The position numbers and the translations under genes were made by a program. DNA of 64,000 nt from Schistocephalus solidus. Its lineage: Eukaryota > Platyhelminthes > Cestoda > Diphyllobothriidea > Diphyllobothriidae. The notes beneath the pieces are model-generated. The model made no database searches. It was not told the DNA's origin and was given only the letters and a program-made list of their open reading frames with translations. The stretch lies in assembly GCA_017591395.1 (NCBI GenBank), contig WEDG01005379.1, positions 1 through 64,000 on the forward strand, given 5' to 3'. Shown in pieces: positions 31,510 to 44,219 of the stretch (the first letter of the stretch is position 1; each line of letters opens with the position of its first letter).

Positions 31510-32519
31510 AGTATTCGAGCTGGACTACTCAATCTGAATCGGGCCCTTGGTATTGGATTCTGGAATGTGCGAACGTTCCTGGACCCCGGTACCCAAAGTC
31601 TGACGGCGCGCAACCTTTATCAGTACAACGTAGATGTATGCTGCCTGTCAGAAGTCCGAATCCCTGACTCAGGCCCTCTGGAAATAAAGATCTCAGGAAC
31701 CAACTCACACTTCCCCCTGTATCACAGTGGTCCTCGTGAGTCCTTAGTAGACGTGGTGTGGCGATCGCCCTCCCATTACAAGCAAACCGTGTACTGCTTG
31801 CTTGGAAACCAGTCAAGGAATGGATGGCCTATGTGCGACTGAAAGGTCACTTCAAAAACATCTCTATCGTCTCCGTGTACGCACCAACTTCCGCTGCCGA
31901 ACAGCGCGACAAAGAGACGTTTTACTCGCAACTGCAAGCGTTAGTTGAAAGACTCCCGCGCCGCGATCTTTTTATTGTTGCTGGGGCCTGGAATGGCCGG
32001 GCTGGACGTGGTGACTCCACTATCAGTTATCTTATTGGCCGTTTTGGGCTTGGTTCTCGATGTGAAAATGGTGAGAGACTGCTAAACGTTTCTGATCAGA
32101 ACCGACTGTTTGTCACGAACACGGGCTTCCAGTACCGCAACAAACACCTGCTGACCTGGTATTCAAACGACGGTCATACGGCCAGTGAGATCGACTACGT
32201 CCTAGTCAGTTCACGGTTCCGCAGCTAGGTTCATGATAGCAGATCGATGTGTGGTGTCGAGACTGGTGATGCCTATGGGTCTGACCATGTTCTCGTCCGT
32301 ACACGCTTGAAAGTGCACCTATCATCCGCATCCAAAATATCACGTGCTAGACGCCTCGATGTCGCCAAAATCCGGCAGACCGGCACTACCGAGGCCCTGG
32401 GCAGAGAAATCCGGTCTTGTTTGCCTACCCGAGCAGACGGAGAAGGCAGTAGTGAGTGGTCATCACTGAAGGCATTAGCCTATGGGGCAGCTGAGAAAAT
32501 CCTTGGGTTTACTCAGTGA
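31510..32519 (+). pseudogene. RTE endonuclease domain
   Basis: Frames give IGFWNVRTFLDPGTQSLTAR, DVCCLSEVRIP (catalytic Glu), then KNISIVSVYAPTSAAEQRDK, LFIVAGAWNGRAGRG, SDQNRLFVTNTGF, TASEIDYVLVSSRFRS, and GSDHVLVRTRLK. The canonical metal-site motif is GDWN; here it is GAWN, so the catalytic Asp is lost. Frame changes occur near 31750 and 32228. The predicted role was target nicking for retrotransposition. Confidence 0.8.
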
Positions 32520-32940
32520 CGCCGCAGTGATTGGATCAGCGGAAGAACCCTGCAGTTGTTTGCCCAGACGGCTCGAGCCAGGTCCCGCAACGATGCTTCC
32601 TTCCGCCAACTCCGAAAGATGACGGCAAATCGGCTAGGGAAGACCGGAAGAAATATTGGGCTGAAATAGCAACCTCGATGGAGCAGGCCTCAAACGTAGT
32701 TGACATTCTAAAACTCTACTAAATTATCCGCCCAGTTAGTGGTAGGCCCTCTACACTGAGCGACTCTGTTCGTGACGTGAATGGCAGCTTTATTGCTGAA
32801 AACCCGGCTAAGGTTGAGCGCTGGCGTGAGCACTTCGAGAACCTTCTCAATTTCGATACCGAGCCCAGAACCTCTTTACGACGTGCAACGGAGTTTCCTG
32901 CCTATGCAGTGTCAGGCGACCCCCTTCTGAAGGAGAAATC

Positions 32941-33411
32941 ACTGATGCCATAAGAAGGTTGTGCAACAACAAGGCACCTGGAGAGGACGGTATACTCTCT
33001 GAAATCTGCAAGTCCTGTATCGACATACCGGCGCCCTGGCTCCATGAAGTGATTGTGCGAGCGTGGAAAGACGAGGTTGCTCTATGATACAGTCCATAAT
33101 CGCTGCGAAAATATCGCAAGGATATCCAAGAACGACGACTGAGGTGGTTCGGACACGTTCTTCGTCGCCCACCTTACGAGCTCAGTGTTACTGCCCTTGA
33201 ACCGACCTCAGTACTCGATTGGAGACGTTGAAGAGGGGGTCAGTTCAAAACCTGGCTCGACACAGTTCGTCAGGATATGGTAGTTGTTCTCGGACCTGTG
33301 GTATTCGGCGTCCGTCGTTGGCGAAGAGAATGGATTGAACTGTCCAGGTTTGCTGCCGCGGATCGTCACGCGTGCAGGAGCACAATCCGTGACATAATCG
33401 AGGTCGGCTAG
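32941..33411 (+). pseudogene. RTE RT remnants joined by an internal deletion
   Basis: 32941-33087 reads AIRRLCNNKAPGEDGI and APWLHEVIVRAWKDEV, the RT fingers. Immediately after the junction near 33085 are RCENIARI and ERRLRWFGHVLRRPPYELS, RRWRREWIELSRFAAADRHA and RDIIEVG (33123-33411), the extreme C-terminus of the family. The palm with the YADD box is gone. Confidence 0.75.
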
Positions 33412-33460
33412 ATCAGGCATGATCGCAGCCGTAACAAGTACAAGTAAACGGTGGGCTGCC

Positions 33461-35329
33461 TTTGTGGACCTGTGCATTGCATGTTAATTCGTCTTCCGCA
33501 TGTTGTACCTCTTTCCCTAATCGTAATTGAATATCTTTGCGACCAGCGAGGAAAATGAGGAAGGTGAACTTAACTCAGCTCTTATTCACTAGCATAGTTT
33601 TGTCCTCTTCGTACTTATTGTCGTTTGACGTCGATTTCGTCCGTTAGTCTGCATCTTCCCACCATAACTTTGATTTGTACGTGTATCGTGCTGTACGACC
33701 ATGCTATCATATCAGGGTATGCGTTCTTTGTAGGGGGGCGACCATTTTAAATCTGCCCTAGTAACTTGATTCCCACTTCTATCGCACTTAAAACCGTTTG
33801 TATTTGTGCTTGCCATCTATATTAATCCACATCCCCGCTTTACCAGCCCGCAGCCCACACGAACGTCTCCCTTGGTCATAACCCTTGACGACCCGATATT
33901 GGCTCTACCGAGGCATCCCATCTGATTACAGAATCTGTTTATTCTCCCCGTTGTCCACTAGATGGTTTTTTAATTCTTTTCTAATTAGTCTGCACATATC
34001 TCTACCACCGTCCACCTTTTCCCCCATCAACAAGCGGTTGTACATCCTCGCGCCCACGCGTGCTCTCGTTCCTACATCCGTGCGCACGAGCCAATACGCA
34101 CTTGCCCAGCGCGCGCGTGCGGTTTGGCCCATTTCAACACACGCCAGCGCTCGCCCCACAATAGTGTCTCCCCGCTCGTCATGGCTTTGCACACATACAC
34201 CCACACGCACCGTCTCATCCGGTGTGGGAGCTGTAGATCCGTCCTCGACGCCGTCGGTGGTGGTGGTAGTGCCGTTCACCCCATTGCGGAAACTCCACCT
34301 GTCGCCCTTCCAGCCCGCGTCGACGCGTAGATCCGGGCTGGTTGATGAGTAAGCCTCGCGCACATATGTCCCCTCTCCCTCTCTGGCCCCTTGGCTACGT
34401 TTCGTCGTTCAATAGCCAGGACCAAGAATGCGCGTGCGTACACGTGCCTCTGGGAGGGGCCGTCGCTCTTGCAATGAGTCATCGCCATTGCACAATTGTT
34501 ATTATCAGCGCTCCTCCCCCCCCTCCCTTCAGGGGGACTTATAACAGCACCCGTAGGAAGGGGGAAGCCTTCAGTGAGGTCAACGAAGGCACGAATCCCG
34601 TGCCACGTTGTAAAATGTCAATCTCAGAGCTCGCCATACGGACACTCCACCTTCTGAGGCGCACACTCAGCCACTCGGGCCCACCTTTCGACTATTAAAG
34701 AGCTTGTCTCCTCCCCTTGCACACTACCCACTTAAACCAGTTCTAGACACAACCGGTGTAGAACGCTCCCGTGCCTATTCGAGAAAACATAGGTTGGATA
34801 TCCTTTGGTCCCTTACCGATTCTTGGTGTGCCTTCGAGGAGTTTATTGTTAATTGACGAAAGCCTGTGACTTCTCTTTTAGAAGGCTGCTGAAAAGACTT
34901 GACAGCATAGGAGGTAATGGAGAGTAGTTGGCTTTGCTCTCAGGAAGGTTTCATTACGAAAAACTGCATCGAGGACGCAGGGGAGAGGTACCTTGCTCGT
35001 CAAACTCAGGAGTGACTACAACTACCCTGGTATGGCAGTGGTGACAACCGCGTGCATTGCATTACAGTGACGCAGGCTGGTTTAGCATGAACCTCTCTTT
35101 TCCCGCATCCGTTGTGTTCCACTGGTAAGCCTAAGTTGATGTGGTGACATCAATTCACTATGTACAGGGGCCCCAGCTTGACTGGTCTCTCTCTCTCTCT
35201 CATTCTCTTTTCAGTGCTCGGATTAGGTCTCATAAGAATTCTTCCACGCTAGAAGGATATGTTAGCTACCCATCTGCTGCCAGTTGACGCGGTTGCCGAT
35301 GTCTAGCGGTTGTCATAAAGTCCGAATGG
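33461..35329. other. No supported gene; GC-rich low-complexity segment
   Basis: 34020-34340 is C/G-rich with alternating purine-pyrimidine runs and produces long antiparallel open frames (33885-34352 plus, 33926-34363 minus) made of Ser, Thr, Pro, Arg and Val. No domain or splice context is visible. A (CT)n run lies at 35189-35202. Confidence 0.4.
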
Positions 35330-35711
35330 AGTATGTGTGTGAGAGCGTGCTTGCCCCTTAAACGGGCCACGTGGTAGATGCGTTACACCAACACGGGGGC
35401 CACCTCAGTGCACGGAAGGCGTTATTCGGGTTGCGCTCTATAACAAATGCCGAACCTGGGGGGTATGGTGGCACGCCCAGGGGCAGCTAGGGCCTAGGGG
35501 CCCAGCCGCGCCAGCCACCTGCGCCCTCTCCCGCCTCCGGTCTTCTTGACTCTGTCTTGACACCGGGCATCGGTGGGGGAGGAGGAGAGAGTGCGGTAGA
35601 TGCCGCGCAAGTCTACTATCACTTTAAACTAAATCACGCGCAAGTCACCGTCCCTGCACCACCTTTCTGTGGAGCATACGGTGGACATCGTCGAAATCGA
35701 CGGTCGAACTA
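35330..35711 (-). repeat. Unclassified dispersed repeat, minus copy
   Basis: Inverted partner of 26738-27320, lacking the internal second version at 26990-27180. The identical core CTAAATCACGCGCAAGTCAC lies at 35628-35647. Confidence 0.65.
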
Positions 35712-38700
35712 GCCTGTGTTTGTTTTGAGTAATGTGAATCACGTATAAAGGAACGTAATCTGCCTTGCCTGGAATACTTGCTTCGAGAAGTACTGGAGTG
35801 TTTCGGAGAAAAGAGCGTTGCCGCCTATAGAGGGAACTAAAGCTGTGCATCGTTTGGGCGTTTGCTGTATCCCCTTTCGATTCCCCTCTGCCCAAAGGGT
35901 AAAAAATTAATGTACTATCTGGCCTTTCCATTGCTTCTGCTTATTCATAAATCGCAATCCTGTTTGCTACTTCTGTTGTTGCGTGTGCTTCTACAAGGGC
36001 GAACAATCTATAACCCGCTTACGCACTTCCGATCGCTTTCGGTGAATTAATTGCTTAAGTTCGTCATCTATAGGTTGATTGAATGCATTTCAAAATTATT
36101 GGGTATTGTAATTTCAAGGTGTGGTAGGTCGATGAGATATTTAACTCCGGTAAGACGGTTAATTCAACCGAATCAGAGCACTCTCTATCATAGTTTTTGC
36201 TCCTGTCAAGCATTATTTTCAATGTAATGTACGTTTACTGAATCCGTTCCATTTTTCTTCTGATAGTGTTCACTTGAATAATCCAGGCACAGCTTACTGT
36301 ATTTGAATGTCTTTTTACTTACTGTTGACCGTCGAGAAAAGCAATTCTCGTACGCATGGTATAAGTTGATTAACAGGTGGTGAACTTCAAAGATTCCACA
36401 CGACCTCTTCTCATTGGTTGTGTCCCGGCACGCTTCAAAAAAACTTCCAAACTGAGAGGCTATTGTAGCTGCAAGGGCCGGTCAACGAAGCTTGCTTAAG
36501 TTGTTTAAGTTCTATAAGCCTACCTCCAAGACGTTTGCCCTTCGGAAGCTCATTCGCACATATAGCCGCAATTCTGTATGTAACAGGCCGAAAACATCAG
36601 TGGACTGAATGCGTAGGCTTTTTGGTTAGCCGCCTTGGGACATCACAATTTAGTGCTATCAGCTGTAAATTGTAAGCATCACACAACCATTTTTTCTGAA
36701 TTTGTGACCGGCTTGTCATAATTTTATTGGGCTTTCTACCAGTTAGCTTCTCCCGTGTGCTCGCTTTCCTCCTCCTACGGAAGTTCTCTGCTGCGCTGAT
36801 CCAAAAGGGGCGGACATTGGTATGCTTCAAAAGTGGGTCTGTGACACACGTAGACGGAGCATTTCACGTAGCTTCAGGCATTGCATCCAACCCATTGCCT
36901 CATTACTAGTGCATGTTGGAGGAAAGAGTAATACCCATCTTCTCGTGTCTTTACATATACAGAGATTACTTTTTTAAACAAACTAACACATTATAGGTTA
37001 GTGATAAGTTGAAGAACGCATGTATTAACAAAACGCCAAATCAGTGATTTAATAGTAGAATTCGAGATTAACATTGGGTTTAGTACACTATTTTTTTCTA
37101 CTCCTACTTAGCGATGATTCAGTGTGAAGAACCCACGATTGTTTAAGCGGCAGGTGTCCAAAAATTACCGGAAGATGATATTTGCTCTGGTAGAATTTCA
37201 AGTGATATAACCTTAAGTAAATAACACGGCCCCAAACAACCCATATTATAGGCGGTCTGGTGAGTTATTTGAGAAGGGTTGGGCGGACTAGCCATAAGAT
37301 AGGACCGTTTGATTTTCAAAAATCTGAGTCAACTGTAAAAGTCACTATTGAAGAACTCGTTCCAGTTCCAAGCCATTATTTATGTCAACCTTCAAAGCGT
37401 CAAATGAAACATTCCTTGTGGAAGTGGGTACTTCATACATCCCCTCAACACGCTGCAAGCCTCGTCGTTACTATAATTACAAGTTACGATAGTCTTTTGT
37501 CCCTTCTCTTACTCTCTTTTCCATGATAGCCAAGACTGTGTCCTGTCCGGAAGAGCGAATTCGTAAGGAACTTAGTGAAACATTTGGTAGTCTTTGTCTC
37601 CTGGTTGACCGGAGGAATTGGTTGAATCCGGTTGGTAGTTTTACACACATATTGCTATTTTTATGGTGACAAAAAATTCGCTGTGCGCAAGCCCACACGA
37701 CGCGCTGCCTGACTGCTTCCTGGCGTTTAATGCTTTCCCTGTATCCGTTAACCTTCCTTTCAACCCAAATATGCGTCGATAACTCCTCCGAGCTGTCATC
37801 ATTTGCAAAATACGCTTGTTTAATACCTCTTCTACCGACCGAATTAGTCTGTACAGCATGCGAAAACTGATTCGTCGATATAATTTTGTAGGGCAGAACT
37901 ACCACCCAAAATTGGGGAAAATTTTCGCACATTGTGTATACTGCGGACGTTCAACTGTCTACTTTCCCTCACCCCGTCCCCCCTCCTTTTTCTCCTTCGT
38001 GACGAAATGGTGCACTCATTTTGGCCCGTTCGTGCGAAAAAGGAGTCCAAGGGATAATGGACGGGGCAGAAGTTTTTGACACGTCGTTGCCCTCTTCTCA
38101 CACCACAACGATTAACGCGCGATAGAACAAATTCTGGGTTTCGCATTGCCCTGGGGTGAAATTCATCCACTGTTGTTGTATTTTAGTGCGTCCATGGACA
38201 CTAAGTAACTGAAACCAGAGTACTAACAGCCAGATTCACAGGAAATTAAACTTGCCTCTGCCTTCAATGAGTGAGGTTCAGTACCCTAGATGAGATCGGA
38301 CTTACCTAAGTTTACCTCCTAGGAGGGCTTTTCGGAGGGCTTCCTGAGTGGTTCCTTAAATGACATCTCGCAGTTTCCTTCTTTGGTTGTCTTCGATAGC
38401 ATTTTCTTTCAGAGCTTGCATTTTTATAATCTGAGATTTTCAACATTATTAAAATGCAATCGACGTTCAGTCGGGTCCAATACTGTAGTGTTTACGTTGT
38501 TTAGTGTCTGCTTACCTTGTGTACACCTGCGGGGTTGTAGTTGCAGTCTCGCCTTGAAGATGACAAAGCCATGGTCCATCCAGCCGCCTACACCACTAGC
38601 ACAGCACTCTGTTCGCGCATCACCAAGTGGGTGTTGTCTAGGCTGTTTCTGTTCTTGCACCAGAAGACGGATAAATGTTTCGTTAGGGAAAAGTGTGTAC

Positions 38701-41700
38701 TCTGCGCAGCCCTACAGGAGGAGAGTGGCTACTGAATTCCTCTCTGGGTCATGATTTGGTTAAAGTAGGAAGGACCACGACCCCAGTTAGCCTGGGCCGC
38801 ATATGTATTGCATATCACTCTCTCGGTAGGACATTTTTGAGGTTGGGCGAGATTGAGGATAAGTGCAAAGACTACCGGATGTGGAGATGCACATACTCTG
38901 GGCACCCACGTCCTATTTTTGCCCTCCCAGGAGTGGCAATCCAACTGCAGTGAGGAACTGGGGTCGATCGTGCAGCCACAACGTGAGTCTCCGTACCCAC
39001 CGTCTGCCGAGGTCGATCAATGTTCGCACTACCGTTGCACCCAATCGTCGTTCGTCTTAGGTGTGTCGATGGCTTAATTAATTTGGTTACCCGAGGTACA
39101 CTGTCGATAATTTGTTTTCCGTCGATTGTTTAGTCACATAGCGATCAGTAGCACTTGATTTCTGCAAAAAAGATCATTGATTTATTGCCACCCCAAACTT
39201 TAAGATCTGCCTAATATTTGGTACTAGCCTGTTAACGTACTTGGGTCGGTAGATGTCCTCTGAACAATTTTTTTACTATTAATGTGCTTTCAAAAATATT
39301 ATATTTTATAATAAAAATAAATGTTCTTATAAGCGTAACTGCAGTAACTTCTCGTCATTACAAGATCAGGTTCGCTCTTTCTGACCCTGTGGGTCTGTCG
39401 TTTTTTCCGCATGTAAGTTTATCGCCGAAAGCAGGACTGTATCCTCTAGTTCACTCCTCTTGCCTGATTTTTTTACGTTTTTTTAACCTCTATGTCATGT
39501 TTGTGGATGGGGTGGTTAATCTTCAGCGAGCCCGCAACTCAGTTAGTTGTGTTGACAGATGTTCCGATCTACAAGCCTCTTTTTCCCCTTATCGACAGGC
39601 AGCATCTGACGCCTACCTTCTACTCCCCTTCTTTCATTTTCCGTTCTGTTCAGCCGCCCGTGGTGTTTCAGTGTCGTTTGTGGCACACTTTCCTCTATCC
39701 TCCTCATTGACCCTACCTCCTTTAAATCCACCTGGTATGTCGTCTACGGGCTAATACTCCCCCTCCCCCTTTCCATTTTCCACTGCATTTCCACTTTGCA
39801 TGCTCCCGAACTGTGTTGTCCTGCGCGTGAAGGGCTGAGTAGGCTAGCGCCTGCACGTTCAACCAAGTGCTCATTATATCGTTGCCCTGAGGTCACGTCT
39901 TTCCTTTGCTCTCCTACCCCCACAGCCAACATTTCTCCTTTCTCAACTCCCCCCCCCCCCTCATCCGTCCGCTTCCTTTCACCTCCTTTCCCCTCTCCCT
40001 CATTGTGCTGTCGAGATGGCAAGATTGGAAATCTTCCGTTTGTTGATCATCATGCTCTCCCTAACCCACCCACCCCCCCCTTGCGGTTGTTGCCTCCGTT
40101 ACCTGCACCCTCACCGTTTAGACATACGCCAGCGGACCGTTGCGCTCTGCACACTTGCCTACCTTTCATCTAATTGCCCCAATCGTGGAGGTCGTTTCCC
40201 ATCTCATTTCCTGTGCATCTTGCCCCATTTATAATTGGTTACATAGGTACACATACAAAGGTTGTGAGTAACAGCTGGGGGGGGGGGGAGATACAACCTT
40301 GAACGAGCGACGAGGTACTTGTCGGTAGGCGCAGACGTGGGCAACTCGGAATGGCTTAACAGTTCGCCGTATTTTTTTATGCGCGTTTTGACCAAGTTCA
40401 TGCGATCAAGTTACTATTCGTTGTCATCTGATGAACTCAAAGACGCGTTGATGCGCTCACTTGTCTTCGGTCATGGAACGCAGACATTCTGTTAGTCCAA
40501 CGAGGCAATTGAGAGCTCCCTATTTTTGCTGTGATTGACGTGACATGTTTTCGAACCATGGGCCCTGACCACTACCAGTCAGGCGACAGTACCTCGTTAT
40601 CGTTGGAAGGCTCTTATTGGATTTGCATACCAGGCAACGCAAGAACGTGGATTCTTTGGCTGCCGTGCATTCTAAGTTATTGTGTCATCCTGAACGTGTT
40701 CGCCGTCGTTGCGTTATTTGACCCTTGCGTGCGTTTTGTTTTTTTCTCTTCTTAATTAATTGAGCACGTTGTAAGCTTTCGTGCTGTCTGAGATTTTTGA
40801 TGTAAATGGAGGCTATTCATCCTTTTCCAACTACTACATCACCTTTTTTGCTCCGTGAGCAAACCTGTCTCAGACAAGGTTCACTTTCAAAGAATGCAAC
40901 AACAAACTTGTATTCCTCACTTGCTTGCTTGGCTAAGCCGTGGGATTTCCATTTGTATGCCTTTCTTATTTTTCCACTGTATGTAGACTGCACTATGCCG
41001 TATTATTTGAAAAGTCCAGCATCTGCACGGAATATGCGTAGGTACTTTTTGTGTTAGCCTCCGTTAGTTCGTTCAAGAGATCACCTATGGGACGCGACGG
41101 TTGCCCGTTTCGTTAGATCTCGTTTAATTATCTAGTCGCTGGCCTACATTTCTCGAACCACTTTAGCAGCATTTTTCTTTCAGTAAATTATTACTAAAGG
41201 TTGCGTATCTAGGACAACCTGCAACCCATTAGACGTCATGCATAGAAAAGCAGATCTTTAGATATCCACTTACGGACCTTAAAATCTGCCTAAGAAACCT
41301 AAAATAGCTGTTTATCGCGTTAAGAAGAACGCCGGATAACATCGAGGACACCGATGCATACCACATAGGCCCGCTTCTATATAACGAGAAGAGTCGTAGG
41401 TCTTGGTCAGATATCACAAAAGCGGTGGAAAATTTTCGGAAGAGCTATTACTAACGTCTTAATCGGCGCTTTTGTTTATCTTGAACTTCCACACCCTGAT
41501 CGATGCTGTCAGGGGTAGGATTGACCAACGCCTGCAATATTGTTTGGTTCGACTTTCGTATGCATCTTCAAGTAAATGTTTTAGTGCCCTGTTTCGCGTC
41601 TAAAAGACATCAATTCTAAGTAACGGCTTGCTTGTTTCATTGAAGAGGGAGCTTTACATGCCATTGTAACAACGGCCTGAACTGTAGGACGCCGTTGTGT

Positions 41701-43350
41701 TGATTCTGAAACTGTTCAGGGGCAGCCCGCTGAAGAGACTTCTTCATAGCTTTATGGCCAAAAATGCTGGTAGGAAAGTGAAGGAGGTCCAATTAACCTC
41801 GGCATGGGTTTTACTGCTAGAAAATGATGCGACAATCGGTCTGCACCGTTAAGTCCTTCTCAGAAGCACCCCAAAGAGTACATAGTAGGCAACCCGCCTG
41901 CCAGGGTTTGGGGCAACAAACACAATTCTACACATGTCTACAACCGTAAATGCTGACAAGGCGCAAGCCCGAAATTCAACCGACCGAGTCCACGTTCAAG
42001 CCCGGGGCCCTCTATGGAAAATGGGCTAAGAAGGACTATTCCAGTTTCGTTTAATTTGCATATCGGTTCCTTTGTTTCTACAGGCCTTTCGTTAGTCCAT
42101 TGACATTACATTTTGCCTAAGTGGCGTATATATGGTTTCTTGGACGTTTGAAAAACTGATTATATATCCAAAAATGTATACGTTTATCAAAAGTTAGATG
42201 TGCGGCCAATCAAAGTAGAGCTGCTATATCGGACTAGTAAGAAGAGGGCATGCCAATTTTGTTACCTTAAACCATTTCCACGTTGCAGACTTCTGTTTCC
42301 GATACCCTAAGTACCATCTACTCACCTATAACTCAAATTAGGATCATGCCAAATCAACTTGGCTTTACATTTGTCTGAGCATGTTCGGTCAGCTTAATGT
42401 CAAACTCTCACACGCTGCATTGAATCGTCACTGGCGGCGAGAGCGAATCTGACCGCAATCTTATCATTGCTCAGCTACCAATCAGATTGTTTTGTTGAAA
42501 AGACGCTGTCTACGAAGAAATACGACCTCGAACTTCTTAAGAATCAAGCTACTGACACGGGCTTCTGTCTGTCTGCCTCCAGCCATATCGCCGTGCTGAT
42601 GCCGACTAAAGAGCGTTTCTGAGACCTCTTGAACTGGCATGAATGGCTGAATATCCTTTTGGCTACCTCCGAGGGGGTGGTAGGCCACCATAGGTATCAT
42701 TTTAAGGATTGCATCTATGGGCTACTGATCCGACTAGCAAATAGTTCGGGAACCGTTGAGCTTCGTTGTAGTTCGAAACCCAGCCGCGTGAGTAGTGCAG
42801 CCGTGCGATCTGCACGGTGCGATCGCGTGAAATTTGAGGTAAAAGTGCCTGCTTTCTTGAACGCTCTTCAGCTAACAGAAATGCGAGCAGGCCATCATGC
42901 AGGGTATGAATCAGTCTTTTGTCCCTTCTACATCGGTGACAAGAGAAGCACTGTGCGCCGACAGTGTTAGCCTGAGCATTTTGTTCAGCCTCTGTGGCCA
43001 AATGCCTGGCCCTCTTCGCTGCTGTCAAACTTGAAGGCGCCGCGGTGCCAGAGTATGCATCTAGTTCCATTCAATGGTTACCTAGAATATCTCCGAGACG
43101 ATAGCGTAATTGAATGCTACCAACGCACCTGATTAGGACTGACTTCCACTGAATGGCTACAGCATGGCCTTCCGACACAAATTTTTCGAAATTGAGGCCG
43201 TTTCCGCAGACTGCACCGATGCTATTCTTATGTTGATACTCAAAAAAGACGACAGCCCAGTCTTCGCCCGACTCTGTGATAAACTCTACAGTCAGCGTGA
43301 GATCAATCTGAAATTCTACCTGCGTGTTTATGTAACTTCCAAGAAAGTTC
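35712..43350. other. Long stretch without a supported gene
   Basis: Contains low-complexity CT-rich DNA at 39740-40130 (with C-runs near 39950 and 40073), a G-run at 40276-40286, and scattered short open frames. The longest are 37477-37932 minus (151 codons) and 39284-39754 plus (156 codons). The former is described separately; the latter is largely pyrimidine-rich. An 83-codon frame at 43164-43415 runs into the SINE array and is unassigned. I recognise no domain. Confidence 0.4.
37477..37932 (-). other. Unassigned 151-codon open frame
   Basis: Composition is not low-complexity (basic, with GRRGIKQAYFANDDSSEELS and VNGYRESIKRQEAVRQRVVW), and the opposite strand has no equivalent frame. No domain, signal peptide or neighbour supports a function. 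A frame this long can arise by chance in 64 kb, so this is a candidate only. Confidence 0.15.
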
Positions 43351-43473
43351 GCCTATACACATGCGAGGGCTCTAGTCTGAGCTCCAGGGCAAAACGGAAT
43401 ATACATGTTCCTTAAGCAGATCGGTGAGCAACAAACTATCATCATATACCCGATCGCAACCGACAAAAACAAC

Positions 43474-43548
43474 GAGCCCATGGCTCAATGGTAGAGCGTT
43501 CGACTCAATTACCAAAGGTCGCGGGTTCGAATCCCAGGTGTGCCACAC
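43474..43548 (+). ncRNA. tRNA-like pol III promoter/head, unit 1
   Basis: Starts GAGCCCATGGCTCAATGG (A box) and has GGGTTCGAATCCC (B box) at about 43523-43535. The acceptor stem does not close properly and there is no normal anticodon arm, so it is a SINE head and not a working tRNA. Equivalents start at 43781 and 44085. Confidence 0.7.
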
Positions 43549-43562
43549 TTGGGATTGGGTAT

Positions 43563-43607
43563 GACTGGCTGATGACGGCTAATAAGCCAGAAATGGCCAT
43601 TCCAGTC
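43563..43607 (+). ncRNA. Hammerhead-like ribozyme fold, unit 1
   Basis: Stem I is GACTGG (43563-43568) with CCAGTC (43602-43607), extended by GGG/CCC. The core is CTGATGA (43569-43575). Stem II is GGCT/AGCC with an AATA loop. GAAA lies at 43590-43593. A palindromic ATGGCCAT serves as minimal stem III, and ATT is the NUH cleavage triplet before stem I. The one departure is a C/A pair at the base of stem II. Confidence 0.55.
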
Positions 43608-43869
43608 TCCCTTGTCTTTTGTCGGTTCCACTATAACAACATATGCTACATGTCGCTATGCGACCGCCTGCGAGGGCTCTAGTCTGAGCTCCAGGGCAAA
43701 ACGGAACATACATGTTCCTTAAGCAGATCGGTGAGCAACAAACTATCATCATATACCCGATCGCAACCGACAAAAACAACGAGCCCGTGGCTCAATGGTA
43801 GAGCGTTCGACTCAATTACCAAAGGTCGTGGGTTTGAATCCCAGGTGTGCCACACTTGGGATTGGGTAT

Positions 43870-43914
43870 GACTGGCTGATGACGGCTAATAAGCCAGAAA
43901 TGGCCATTCCAGTC
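43870..43914 (+). ncRNA. Hammerhead-like ribozyme fold, unit 2
   Basis: Same fold as unit 1. Stem I is 43870-43875 with 43909-43914, and CTGATGA is 43876-43882. All core bases match unit 1. Confidence 0.55.
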
Positions 43915-44174
43915 TCCCTTGTCTTTGTCGGTTCCACTATAACAACATATGCTACATGTCGCTATGCGACTGCCTGCGAGGCTCTAGTCTGAGCTCCAGG
44001 GCAAAACGGAACATACATGTTCCTTAAGCAGATCGGTGAGCAACAAACTATCATCATATACCCGATCGCAACCGACAAAACAACGAGCCCGTGGCTCAAT
44101 GGTAGAGCGTTCGACTCAATTACCAAAGGTCGCGGGTTTCGAATCCCAGGTGTGCCACACTTGGGATTGGGTAT

Positions 44175-44219
44175 GACTGGCTGATGACGGCTAATAAGCC
44201 AGAAATGGCCATTCCGGTC
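44175..44219 (+). ncRNA. Hammerhead-like ribozyme fold, unit 3
   Basis: Same fold. The 3' side of stem I is CCGGTC instead of CCAGTC, which keeps pairing through a U-G wobble. A partial second copy of the 3' half (ATAAGCCAGAAATGGC) follows at 44244-44270. Confidence 0.5.

Larger units (their letters stand above)
31000..33460 (+). mobile_element. RTE-like LINE with deleted reverse transcriptase
   Basis: 5' leader (31010-31500), endonuclease (31510-32519), linker (32530-32940), a short RT start (32941-33087), then the C-terminal segment (33100-33411) and a tail near GTAACAAGTACAAGTAA (33431). The central ~1.3 kb of RT expected for this family is missing between AWKDEV and the ERRLRWFGH region. 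A degraded second copy lies in PIH1D1 intron 3. Confidence 0.8.

Noticed and set aside
33885..34363. Long overlapping open frames on both strands (155 and 145 codons)
   Set aside because: They mirror each other in a GC-rich, alternating low-complexity block and consist of Ser/Thr/Pro/Arg/Val runs. No domain or splice context is present.
39284..39754. 156-codon plus-strand open frame
   Set aside because: The second half lies in pyrimidine-rich sequence that biases against stops. It has no recognisable domain, and the peptide is dominated by Ser, Phe, Leu and Pro.
43488..43992. Two open frames starting MVERSTQLPKVAGSNP in the SINE array
   Set aside because: They read through the tRNA-like promoter and hammerhead segment. 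Their similarity to each other only reflects the tandem repeat.
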